The notes below the pieces were generated by a model. The model was given only the letters and a program-made list of their open reading frames with translations, was not told the DNA's origin and did no database searches. From positions 83,342-147,341 of the forward strand of contig NZ_JAKCFB010000023.1 of assembly GCF_024198235.1 (NCBI RefSeq): 64,000 bases of DNA, written 5' to 3'. Of the stretch, positions 31,526-39,157 are shown piece by piece (position 1 is the first letter of the stretch; each line of letters begins with the position of its first letter). The stretch comes from Myxococcus dinghuensis (GTDB lineage: Bacteria > Myxococcota > Myxococcia > Myxococcales > Myxococcaceae). A program made the position numbers and the translations under genes.

Positions 31526-34348
31526 ATGACCGTGAAACCCATCCAGGACGCCCCCCAGGGTCCGGGGGGCCGTGAAGGGCCCGCCGCCGCGGCGCCCCGC
31601 ATCAGCGTCGTCATCCCCTGCTTCAACCAGGGCGCCTTCCTGGCCGAGTGCCTGTCGAGCCTGCGCGCCCAGACGCTCGCCCCGCACGAAGTCATCGTCG
31701 TGGACGACGGCTCCACGGACGCGTTCTCCGTGCGGCGGATGCAGGAGCTGTGCGTGGACGGGGTGCGGCTCATCCGCCAGGAGAACCGCGGCCTGTCCGG
31801 CGCGCGCAACACCGGCATCCGCGCCGCCACCGGCGACTGGCTCCTCCCGCTGGACGCGGACGACATGCTGATGCCGGAGGCGGTGGCCACCTATACGCGG
31901 GCCATCCTCGGCTCGCCGGAGGTGGATGTCTGGTACCCGGACCTCACCCACTTCGGCCACGAGGACCTGCTCTGGGAGCCCCCGCCCTTCAACCCGTGGC
32001 GGATGCTCTGGGGCAACGACCTCATCTGCAGCTCCGCCATCCGGCGGACCGTCTTCGACGGGGGCGTCTTCTACAACGAGCGGATGCGGCAGGGGTACGA
32101 GGACTGGGAGTTCTTCCTGCACGCGTGCGTGGAGCGGGGACACGTGGCGCGCCCCCTGGAGCGCGTCGTCTTCCGCTACCGCCGCTGGGGCCACAGCATG
32201 GTGGCGGAGTCGAACGCCCGGCGCGCGCAAATCATCGAGCAGCTCCACCACGAGCGCGCCGCCCTCTACGACGACGCGGAGCGGCTCACCCAGCTCAAGC
32301 GCCGCCACGACCCCTACCTGGCCATCGCCGCCACCAGCCCGCGGCTGCGCCCGGCGCTGGAGCGGCAGACGCTGCGCGACTTCCAGGTGGTGGACGAGTC
32401 CGACCGCGTCTGTCGCGAGGGAGGCTTCGCCGCCTTCCAGCGTCCGGGCCCGGACTTCGCGCGGATGCTGGTGAGCGTGGACGACGAGGCGCTCGGCGCG
32501 GCGCTCGGTGCGGACGTCTTCCTGCTGGAGAAGCTGGCGCGGGTGCTGGAGGACGGGCGCCCGCCGCTCGTGTGGCTGCTCACCGCGGACGCCGGCGAGG
32601 CGTACCCGGGCTTCCTCGCCAGGGAGCACGAGGTCCGCGACACGGGCATGCGCTGCGTGGGCTTCGCGGTGGATCCGCTGCGCCTGCTGGAGGGCCCGCC
32701 CCTGTCGCGCACCGACGACGGGTTGCTCGAGGACCTGGATTGGGCCCTGCGCCAGCAGGCCCCCGGCGGCATCCGCTACCTGGTGGTGGGCCCCACCCGC
32801 GAGGTGGGCGAGGGCGAGCCTTGTCCCCTGCCGCCGGAGCCGGTCCACGGGCGCGCGCACGGCGCCCCCGCGCTCACCGAGCGCAAGCGCATGCTGCGCG
32901 AGAGCTTCTCGCTGATGGGCCGGGGCGCCAGCAAGCTCCTGCGCGGGGCCATCGGCGTGGACGCGCACGACAAGCTGCTGTCGTCCTCCTCCGCGCGGCG
33001 GCTGCGCGCCCAGTGGCTGGGAGAGGCCGCGCCGCCCTCCGCCTCCGCGTGGAGACGGTCCCCCCTGGATTCGCGGGGCACGCGCGAGGGCCCCTTCGCC
33101 CCCTGGCGCCTGCGGGTCTCGCGGCACCGCAACTCCCTCTACCGCGGGCTCCACCAGGGGCCCCGCTTCGAGGAGACCCCGCTGGCGGGGACGAACGCGC
33201 CCGCGCTGCTCATCCTGGTGTCGTGGCTCATCCACGGCGGCGTCGAGCGCGCGGTGGTGGACCTGCTCCAGGGGCTGCGCCGCATCGCGCCCCGGCAGCG
33301 GCGCTACGTCGTCGCCACCATCAGCGACGCGCGCTCCGTGCCCATGGCGTGGGCGAACGAGGTGCTCGCGTGCGTGGACGGCGTGTTCAGCGTGGACGGC
33401 CGGCCCCCGCGCGACGCGAGCGGCTTCGTCTCGGAGCTGGTGGAGCGGCTGGACGTGGGCGCCATCCTGGTGGCCAACAGCAAGGAGGGCTTCGACGCGA
33501 TGCCGCTCCTGCGCGAGCGGCACCCGGCGCTGCGCCTCATCTCCCAGGCCCACACCTTCCCGTGGGACCCCATCAAGGGCGAGTGGTTCGGCCACTGCCC
33601 CTACTCCGCGCAGCGCTACGACGACTTCATCGACGCCTACGCCTGCATCAGCCGGGAGACGATGACGCGCTTCACCGAGGAGGTCTTCGTCTCCCCCACC
33701 AAGCTGCGGCTCGTGCCGCTGGGCGTGGACACGGAGCGCTTCGGCGCCGCCCACCGCCCCCGGTTCACTCCCGGCGCGCGCCCGCGGGTGCTGTGGCTGG
33801 GACGGCTGGCGGAGGAGAAGGACCCGCTCATGTGCCTGCGCGTGGCCCGGCTCTGGAAGGAGCGGCACGGCGCGGACACGCTGGGCTTCCACCTGGTGGG
33901 CAGCGGCCCGGAGGAGCCCGCGCTGCGCGCCTTCATCGCCGAACACCAGCTCGCCAACGTGGTGACGCTCCAGGCGGCGGTGAACGACCCGGTGCCCCAG
34001 TACCGGGCCGCCGACTGCTTGATGATGACGTCGCGCTACGAGGGCATCCCGCTCGTCGTCTACGAGGCCATGGCCGCGGGCCTCCCCGTGGTGGCCTCCG
34101 TCCCGAACACGTCCATCCCCGACGTGCTGCCCGCGGAGCTGGGCTGGCACATCCACCGGCAGTCCGAGGCCGCCGACTACGTGGCCGCGCTGGAGCAGAT
34201 GCTCGCCGACCCCGAGCAGGTCCGCGTCCGCGCCGACCGGATGCGCCAGGCCAGCACCTACTACGGCCGCGAGCGCTACGCCCGCGAGACGCTGGAGCTG
34301 CTCTTCCCGGAGCCCCAGCGCCAGCCGCTGCGCCGCGCGGCGCCCTGA
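31526..34348 (+). CDS. Two-domain glycosyltransferase (GT2 + GT4)
   Basis: A 940-residue bifunctional glycosyltransferase. GT2 part (about 30-260): SVVIPCFNQGAFLAECLSSL, VIVVDDGSTDAF, ENRGLSGARNTGI, LPLDADDMLMPEA with the Asp-x-Asp metal site, and QGYEDWEFFLHA. A middle region of about 300 residues joins it to a GT4 part (about 560-930) with RLVPLGVDTERFG, RPRVLWLGRLAEEKDPLMCL, YRAADCLMMTSRYEG and EGIPLVVYEAMAAGLPVVAS carrying the Glu-x7-Glu motif. Both halves look active. No signal or membrane span, so cytoplasmic or membrane-associated, making surface polysaccharide or glycolipid. It starts 36 bp after a paralogue with damaged motifs, forming an operon; no flippase or polymerase is nearby. 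Confidence 0.88.
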   Translation: MTVKPIQDAPQGPGGREGPAAAAPRISVVIPCFNQGAFLAECLSSLRAQTLAPHEVIVVDDGSTDAFSVRRMQELCVDGVRLIRQENRGLSGARNTGIRAATGDWLLPLDADDMLMPEAVATYTRAILGSPEVDVWYPDLTHFGHEDLLWEPPPFNPWRMLWGNDLICSSAIRRTVFDGGVFYNERMRQGYEDWEFFLHACVERGHVARPLERVVFRYRRWGHSMVAESNARRAQIIEQLHHERAALYDDAERLTQLKRRHDPYLAIAATSPRLRPALERQTLRDFQVVDESDRVCREGGFAAFQRPGPDFARMLVSVDDEALGAALGADVFLLEKLARVLEDGRPPLVWLLTADAGEAYPGFLAREHEVRDTGMRCVGFAVDPLRLLEGPPLSRTDDGLLEDLDWALRQQAPGGIRYLVVGPTREVGEGEPCPLPPEPVHGRAHGAPALTERKRMLRESFSLMGRGASKLLRGAIGVDAHDKLLSSSSARRLRAQWLGEAAPPSASAWRRSPLDSRGTREGPFAPWRLRVSRHRNSLYRGLHQGPRFEETPLAGTNAPALLILVSWLIHGGVERAVVDLLQGLRRIAPRQRRYVVATISDARSVPMAWANEVLACVDGVFSVDGRPPRDASGFVSELVERLDVGAILVANSKEGFDAMPLLRERHPALRLISQAHTFPWDPIKGEWFGHCPYSAQRYDDFIDAYACISRETMTRFTEEVFVSPTKLRLVPLGVDTERFGAAHRPRFTPGARPRVLWLGRLAEEKDPLMCLRVARLWKERHGADTLGFHLVGSGPEEPALRAFIAEHQLANVVTLQAAVNDPVPQYRAADCLMMTSRYEGIPLVVYEAMAAGLPVVASVPNTSIPDVLPAELGWHIHRQSEAADYVAALEQMLADPEQVRVRADRMRQASTYYGRERYARETLELLFPEPQRQPLRRAAP

Positions 34349-34554
34349 GCGCCCCCGCGCCTCAACGGACCGACGAGGGCCTCACCGTCCACAGGCTCAA
34401 CCCCCGGGGATGGAGCCGGCGGAGGCCGGACCGCCGCCGCGCCCGCACCGGGCACCACATCGACGACGACCTCCGCGCCCGACGACCCGCGCGCGCCCAG
34501 CGCCAGCGCGGGGAGCGCCCACAGAATCCAATGCACCAGGGGGCCACGTGCCAC
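34276..34554 (-). CDS. Possible small secreted protein overlapping the glycosyltransferase 3' end
   Basis: A GTG at 34554 preceded by AAGGA with 5-bp spacing opens 92 codons: ARGPLVHWILWALPALALG is a credible signal peptide, followed by a Pro/Ala/Gly-rich mature part with no known domain. The last 73 bp run antisense to the glycosyltransferase gene. The combination of ribosome site and signal peptide is suggestive, but low complexity means it could be a chance frame. Otherwise the 337-bp stretch at 34349-34685 holds no gene; an AT-rich patch at 34645-34684 lies at the end of the APP1-type gene. Confidence 0.35.
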   Translation of the reverse strand: MARGPLVHWILWALPALALGARGSSGAEVVVDVVPGAGAAAVRPPPAPSPGVEPVDGEALVGPLRRGGAQGAARRSGWRWGSGKSSSSVSRA

Positions 34555-34685
34555 TCGCTTCCTTCAGGGGGGTGTGGAAACAGGGACAACCAGTGAATCG
34601 GGCGCGCCTGTGCCACAACTGAAGGCCTGGATTCAAGCCCGGTCGTGATTTTTCCGTACTGGCCGAATTGGTTGTTTACAATTCC

Positions 34686-35825
34686 CTACTCGGCGTCGGG
34701 TCCCCGGGGAGGGAGGTCTTCGCGGCGGTGGGCCTCCACTTCGAGGACCTCCTTCCATTGGATCCACCCGGAGCGGGCGGCGTGGCGGGCGGCGCTGGTC
34801 GTGTCGTCCACGGCGAGCAGCTGGCTGCCGGCGGCGCGGATGTCCTCGGCGATGAGGGCCAGCTCGCGGGCGCGGCGGGGGTGGCCGGGGACGTTGCGGA
34901 TGTAGACGCACAGCACGCGGCCGGGGAACTCGCGGACGATGGTGCGGTAGTGCTCGGCGTCCTCCTGTCCGCTGTCGCCGATGAGGATGAAGGGCAGGTG
35001 CTCCAGGTTGGTGAGCAGCCCGCGCATCTTCTCCAGCTTGTGGCCGTGGCCGCCGCCGGGCGCGAAGCCCTGGCTGGACAGGCCCCAGTCGCGCAGCAGC
35101 AGGGGCCCGGTGGGAATCTTGTGCAGGGCGAGGAACTCGTCGAGGTGCTCGTAGAGGTTCCACGGGCTGCTGGACACGTAGAAGATGGGGTTGTCCGCGC
35201 CGCCGCCGCTGCCGGCCTGGAGCGCCGCGTAGAAGGCGTCCACGCCCGGGAAGGGCAGGCGCACGCGGTGCTCGGTGAGGAACAGGGCCCAGGCGCGCTG
35301 GAGCAGGTCCGTCACGCCGGTGACGATGACGGTGTCGTCGATGTCGCTGATGACGCCGTACTCCGCGTTGGGTCCGGCCACCCGCACCGGGGCCGCCACG
35401 CGCGGCACGCCCTCCGGCTCCGGGGACAGCAGCTCCAGCTCCACCATGTGCCAGCCGGAGCGCACCCCCTCCGGCGGCGCCACCCACAGCTCCAGGAAGC
35501 CCTCCTCGTCGGTGGTGCCCTCCCAGCGCTTGTCCCCCCAGCGCACGGCGACGTGGGCGCCGGGGACTTCACGCGTCATGTACCGCTTGTAGGAGGCGAC
35601 GGCGCTGCTCAGCAGCGTGTGGCGCCGCTGCTGCGGGAGGATGTTCCGGTCCTCCAGCACGCGCGCCTTGATGACGGCCTGCGTGGCCGTGCCATAGCCC
35701 CGGTAGGGGAGGATGCGCAGCGGAGGCGCGATGCCCAGCGACCGACGCAACCGCCGGCTCATCGCGTCGTAGGTGGCGTCGACGCGGACAGCCAGTCGGT
35801 AGAAGGAAGGTCGGAGGTCGGACAT
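34686..35825 (-). CDS. APP1-family phosphatidate phosphatase-like protein
   Basis: A 379-residue HAD-superfamily protein. The catalytic motif is SDIDDTVIVTGVT (Asp161, Asp163, Thr165), the D-x-D-x-T of APP1/lipin-type Mg-dependent phosphatidate phosphatases (DUF2183). It also has NPIFYVSSSPWNLYEHLDEF (motif II serine), and FILIGDSGQEDAEHY (motif III/IV). The N-terminal about 150 residues carry a beta-rich domain (LELWVAPPEG, HMVELELLSPEPEG) seen before the catalytic core in bacterial members. Yeast App1 makes diacylglycerol from phosphatidate; a lipid phosphatase role here follows the family. The start at 35825 is chosen because the 122 extra codons upstream are antisense to a divergent gene. 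Confidence 0.88.
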   Translation of the reverse strand: MSDLRPSFYRLAVRVDATYDAMSRRLRRSLGIAPPLRILPYRGYGTATQAVIKARVLEDRNILPQQRRHTLLSSAVASYKRYMTREVPGAHVAVRWGDKRWEGTTDEEGFLELWVAPPEGVRSGWHMVELELLSPEPEGVPRVAAPVRVAGPNAEYGVISDIDDTVIVTGVTDLLQRAWALFLTEHRVRLPFPGVDAFYAALQAGSGGGADNPIFYVSSSPWNLYEHLDEFLALHKIPTGPLLLRDWGLSSQGFAPGGGHGHKLEKMRGLLTNLEHLPFILIGDSGQEDAEHYRTIVREFPGRVLCVYIRNVPGHPRRARELALIAEDIRAAGSQLLAVDDTTSAARHAARSGWIQWKEVLEVEAHRREDLPPRGPDAE

Positions 35826-35973
35826 GGCGCGGAGCGTAAGGAGTGGGGGGAAGCGACTGTAGAAGACTCCAGGCCGTCTGGCGGGGCAAAGCCGCGTGAA
35901 AGGCGGCCACGGCCCGCGCAGGCTCGTCTCCCCGTATCCCAGGTGTCGTTCCCTCTCGACCCGGAGTCCCGCC

Positions 35974-36408
35974 GTGTCCCGTCGCCATGTCCGCTGGTTG
36001 CTGTCCGCCGTCGCGCTGCTCACCGCCTCCGTGGCGGTGTCGCAGGCCACCCCCAGCCTCACGTTCCAGGGTCCATCCCAGGGCTGGAACGTCTTCGCGT
36101 CGTCCAACCCCCTGCCCCATGGGGCCACCGCGAGCGTGGTGTACGACGTGAATCGCCTCACGCAGTGCCGGGGCGACATCAACGCCACCACGCCGGGGTG
36201 GACGGTGACGGGCCACTACCAGTTCAACGACGGCCCGGTGCAGAGCTTCTGGGTGGCGGGCTTCTCCTCCACGCCCAACCCGCCCGCGCCCTCGATTCCG
36301 CTCACCACGCGCGGTGACCTGGCCGTCTGGTTCGAGAACACCAGCCGCTGGGGATGCCAGGCGTGGGACTCGAACTTCGGCAACAACTTCCACTTCGACG
36401 TGCAGTGA
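35974..36408 (+). CDS. Small secreted beta-sandwich protein (DUF6209-like)
   Basis: A 144-residue exported protein. From GTG 35974, VSRRHVRWLLSAVALLTASV is a signal peptide, cut near SQA|TPS. The mature part is compact, with VVYDVNRLTQCRGDINATTP, then VTGHYQFNDGPVQSFWV, IPLTTRGDLAVWFENTSRWG and CQAWDSNFGNNFHFDV. The Y-D-V-x-R-L-x-Q-C-R pattern and paired Cys recall a myxobacterial secreted family annotated DUF6209; I am not certain of the match. The start is set at the signal peptide, not at the ATG 78 bp upstream, which would add an Arg-rich leader. Divergent from the APP1-type gene. Confidence 0.75.
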   Translation: MSRRHVRWLLSAVALLTASVAVSQATPSLTFQGPSQGWNVFASSNPLPHGATASVVYDVNRLTQCRGDINATTPGWTVTGHYQFNDGPVQSFWVAGFSSTPNPPAPSIPLTTRGDLAVWFENTSRWGCQAWDSNFGNNFHFDVQ

Positions 36409-36418
36409 CGGAAGGCCG

Positions 36419-36453
36419 CCGGGGGACATGGCGCGAGGTCCATGCCCTCCCGG
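36419..36453. terminator. Hairpin between convergent genes
   Basis: CCGGGGGACATGG at 36419-36431 pairs with CCATGCCCTCCCGG at 36440-36453, one bulge, loop of eight. It lies between the converging ends of the secreted protein and nucleotidyltransferase genes. Confidence 0.5.
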
Positions 36454-36459
36454 CGCTGG

Positions 36460-36975
36460 TCACCGCCGTCCCACCAGCTCCCCACGACCCACGGGGCTGA
36501 TGCCCCGGGCGAGCAGGTCCCGCGCGGCGAGGACGGACTCGCGACCCTCCGTGCCGTGGAGGTCGCCGTAGAAGGTGAGCAGCGTGGACGGCTCCACCAC
36601 GCGCACGCCCTGGACCTCCACGGCAGGCACGCGGCGCACGAACACGTCGAGGAGGACCTTGCCGTCCGCGTCGTGGCGCGCGTACCGGTGGAAGTGGGTG
36701 GACGTGGCGTCGAAGCGCGTCCAGACGCGGTGGAAGCCGCGCGCGATGAGCACCGGGACGAGCTCCGGGAAGCGCGGGGGCTCCACGAAGAGGTCCACGT
36801 CCTTGTGGTCGTGGAAGCGCTTCAGCTCGACATGGGGTGGGGCCATGAAGTGCCAGGCCCAGCCTCCGGACACCGTCACCCACGGCGCGAGCGCGCGCAC
36901 CTCCGCCTCGCCGACGAAGAGGCGCCGCGGGTTCCAGGGCTCGTCGGCCCGCTTCGGGTTGCGTGGATCTCCCAT
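36460..36975 (-). CDS. Nucleotidyltransferase-like protein (pol-beta superfamily, AbiEii-like)
   Basis: A 171-residue soluble protein. VTVSGGWAWHFMAPPHV carries the Gly-Gly motif and RFHDHKDVDLFVEP the Asp-x-Asp metal pair of pol-beta-type nucleotidyltransferases; a third acidic strand is LLDVFVRRVP. It ends with VLAARDLLARGISPVGRGEL. This group includes aminoglycoside nucleotidyltransferases, MNT antitoxin-like enzymes and AbiEii; no kanamycin-type C-terminal domain is present. The ATG at 36975 has GGGAGG 8 bp upstream. No HEPN or AbiEi partner is adjacent. Substrate unknown. Confidence 0.72.
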   Translation of the reverse strand: MGDPRNPKRADEPWNPRRLFVGEAEVRALAPWVTVSGGWAWHFMAPPHVELKRFHDHKDVDLFVEPPRFPELVPVLIARGFHRVWTRFDATSTHFHRYARHDADGKVLLDVFVRRVPAVEVQGVRVVEPSTLLTFYGDLHGTEGRESVLAARDLLARGISPVGRGELVGRR

Positions 36976-37120
36976 GACCGTGTCCTCCCGTGCGCGCCCC
37001 CGGACGCGGGCGCCGCGAGGGGACTGACAGGCTGGAGAAGGACGGCTTTTCGACACAGGACCGTGGACCGGCACTCCTGAAACCATGGCCAGCGAGCGCG
37101 CCAATCCCTAGGGTCCCCCC

Positions 37121-39157
37121 ATGACGACCTGGACCGCTCGCGCCTTCTCCCAGGGGCTGGCCACATTGGCCGCCTTCGCTGAATCAAGCCCCGAGGAGGA
37201 CCGCCAGGCCCGTGACGACTTCCCGGAGGACTGGGACCCCCACCGCTTCCCGTGGCTGGACGCGTCGCTGCTCGCCTGGCGATTGCACGGACGGGAGGAC
37301 GCGGAAGGGCTCACGGCCGCGGCCCGGCGGCTGCGGCAGCAAGGCAAGCACCTGTCGCGCGCGGAGCGGCTCATGCTCCAGGCCCTGGCGGACTCCTGGT
37401 GCTCGGTGTTCGAAATCCTGGAGGTGCGGCTGAACCAGGGGCTGCGCTTGAGGGACCTGCTCCTCGACGAGGTGCTCGAGGTCCGCGAGCGCAGCCTGAC
37501 CACCCAGGTGGAGCCCGGCGACGTGATGCTGACCTGGGCCATGCCGGTGGAGGACCACCTGGAGTTGACCGGAGGCACGGTCCCCGTTCTCCCATCGCAC
37601 CTCCGGCCCCTGCTCGACGTGGCTCGACGCGAGCTGGGCACGCGGCCACCCTCTGCCGAGCCCTCCGAGCGACGCCGTCGACTGCGCCGGCTCGCGCCCT
37701 TGCTCTTCCGCGAGCGGATGGCGCTGTCCGAAGGTCCGCCGCTCCCTTCCTCTCTCGAGGAGCTGCTCGACACCCTCCCCGAGGAGCTGCTCGAGGCCCC
37801 TCGGCGCCGGGCCTTCCAGGACGCGGCGCTCAAGCGCCCCCGCAAGACGTCCCGGTCCAACGCGGAGCTGGAGCCCGGCGCGGCGTATGTGTTCAAGCTG
37901 GGGCCCATCGACACGCGGCAGGACGGTCGCTTCTCCTTCTACATGGGCGTACCCGCGGAGGGGCCCATCCCTCCTCCCGCGACGGCGAAGCGGGACGCGG
38001 AGGGCGTGGCGGCCGTGGCGCGCGAGCTGAAAGGGCTCACGCTGTACGGAGAGAGCCGGCTTGCGCGCGCGGGCCAGGGCGTGGGGCTCGTGGCACGTCC
38101 CATGCCCGCCTCGGTGTCCAGCATCCGCGCGGCGCTCGCCCTCCATCTGCACTGGGGAGCGATGGCTCCGAAGAACATCCCGCCGGAGGCCATCCACGCG
38201 TTGCTGATGGCCATCACCGGACTCATCCGCGCCGCGCCCTGGGACCTGTGGAACAACGAGGAGGTGTTCCCCCTCTCCCTCTCCGGAGCGCTCCAGGGAA
38301 CACGCGAGGTGTCCGTGCTCGGCGGAGGGGGACAGGAGGTGGGCTTCGTCGTCTTCGACCGCGCCGGCGCGATGGAGCGCATGGCGGGACTGGTGGACCT
38401 CCCCTCCCATGTGGACAAGCTCATCCCCGACTCCCTGGGCCTGACACTGGAGGATGAACCCGCCTGGGTGGCGAAGTGCGTCCAGGACGTCACCGGACTG
38501 GCCTTCGTCCCCGACCTGCTGCGCATGCACCGCAACGCCCCGCGCCCCGCGACCTCGGAGGAGGTGCTGCTGACCACCGCGGTCGCCCTCGCCCTCGCCA
38601 AGGCGCGCCCGGAGGAGAAGGACGTGGAGCTGCTCGAGCAAGGAGCACGCGTCCACGCGGAGATTCCGCTGCCCCTGCTCACCGGCCACTACGTCGGCAA
38701 GGTGCCGCTCGAGGACGTGGTCGAGGCGATTCCGCTGCGCCTGGGCAAGGTGAAGAAGAAGCTGCCCCCTGGCAAGGTGTCGGAGACGCTGCTCGACTTC
38801 GCCAAGGGCCTCACCGAGCAGGTCCATTTCTCACCCGACCCGCAGGAGGAGCTGTTCACCATCCTGGCGCTGGCGCTCAGCGCGTGGAACGCCGTGGTCC
38901 AGGACACGTGGGAGCCGCACAAGGGCTGGGTGGAGCGGGCGCGCGCCACCCTTCGGAGGCTCCCGGAGGCGGACCGCGAGCCGATGACCCGCGACTTCGA
39001 GATGCTCGTGGCGCGCAAGCGGCGCCACTTCGCGGACGACCCGCGCCTGCTCACCCGGCTCGACGTGGTGGTGCGCCGCGGGGGCGAGCTGGGCGTGCAG
39101 GTGGTCGGCCTGCTGGCGCCGGGGGCGTGGTCCGAGTACCTCGGCGCCGGGCCCTAA
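37121..39157 (+). CDS. Large cytoplasmic protein of unknown family
   Basis: A 678-residue protein that I do not recognise. There is no signal peptide or membrane span. Residues 1-200 are helical and contain RLRQQGKHLSRAERLMLQAL, LRLRDLLLDEVLEVRERSLT and QVEPGDVMLTWAMPVEDHLE, a helical module then a beta-rich one. Residues about 250-300 read AAYVFKLGPIDTRQDGRFSF, then a middle region with WGAMAPKNIPPEAIHALLMA and a C-terminal half with LLTGHYVGKVPLEDVVEAIP and LDFAKGLTEQVHFSPDPQEE. The early part resembles the plasmid-associated SEC-C/YecA-adjacent style of proteins only loosely. Its stop overlaps that of the convergent GH15 gene by three bases. Stand-alone transcription unit. Confidence 0.75.
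   Translation: MTTWTARAFSQGLATLAAFAESSPEEDRQARDDFPEDWDPHRFPWLDASLLAWRLHGREDAEGLTAAARRLRQQGKHLSRAERLMLQALADSWCSVFEILEVRLNQGLRLRDLLLDEVLEVRERSLTTQVEPGDVMLTWAMPVEDHLELTGGTVPVLPSHLRPLLDVARRELGTRPPSAEPSERRRRLRRLAPLLFRERMALSEGPPLPSSLEELLDTLPEELLEAPRRRAFQDAALKRPRKTSRSNAELEPGAAYVFKLGPIDTRQDGRFSFYMGVPAEGPIPPPATAKRDAEGVAAVARELKGLTLYGESRLARAGQGVGLVARPMPASVSSIRAALALHLHWGAMAPKNIPPEAIHALLMAITGLIRAAPWDLWNNEEVFPLSLSGALQGTREVSVLGGGGQEVGFVVFDRAGAMERMAGLVDLPSHVDKLIPDSLGLTLEDEPAWVAKCVQDVTGLAFVPDLLRMHRNAPRPATSEEVLLTTAVALALAKARPEEKDVELLEQGARVHAEIPLPLLTGHYVGKVPLEDVVEAIPLRLGKVKKKLPPGKVSETLLDFAKGLTEQVHFSPDPQEELFTILALALSAWNAVVQDTWEPHKGWVERARATLRRLPEADREPMTRDFEMLVARKRRHFADDPRLLTRLDVVVRRGGELGVQVVGLLAPGAWSEYLGAGP

Noticed and set aside
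26432..34156. A 2574-codon open frame on the minus strand opposite ppk and the glycosyltransferases
   Set aside because: It is the antisense shadow of high-GC genes: Arg/His/Val-rich, no domain, and it crosses three well-supported plus-strand genes.
34661..34684. TGGCCGAATTGGTTGT as a sigma-54 promoter
   Set aside because: The spacing between the two elements is one base too long, the second lacks its C, and no gene starts downstream on that strand.
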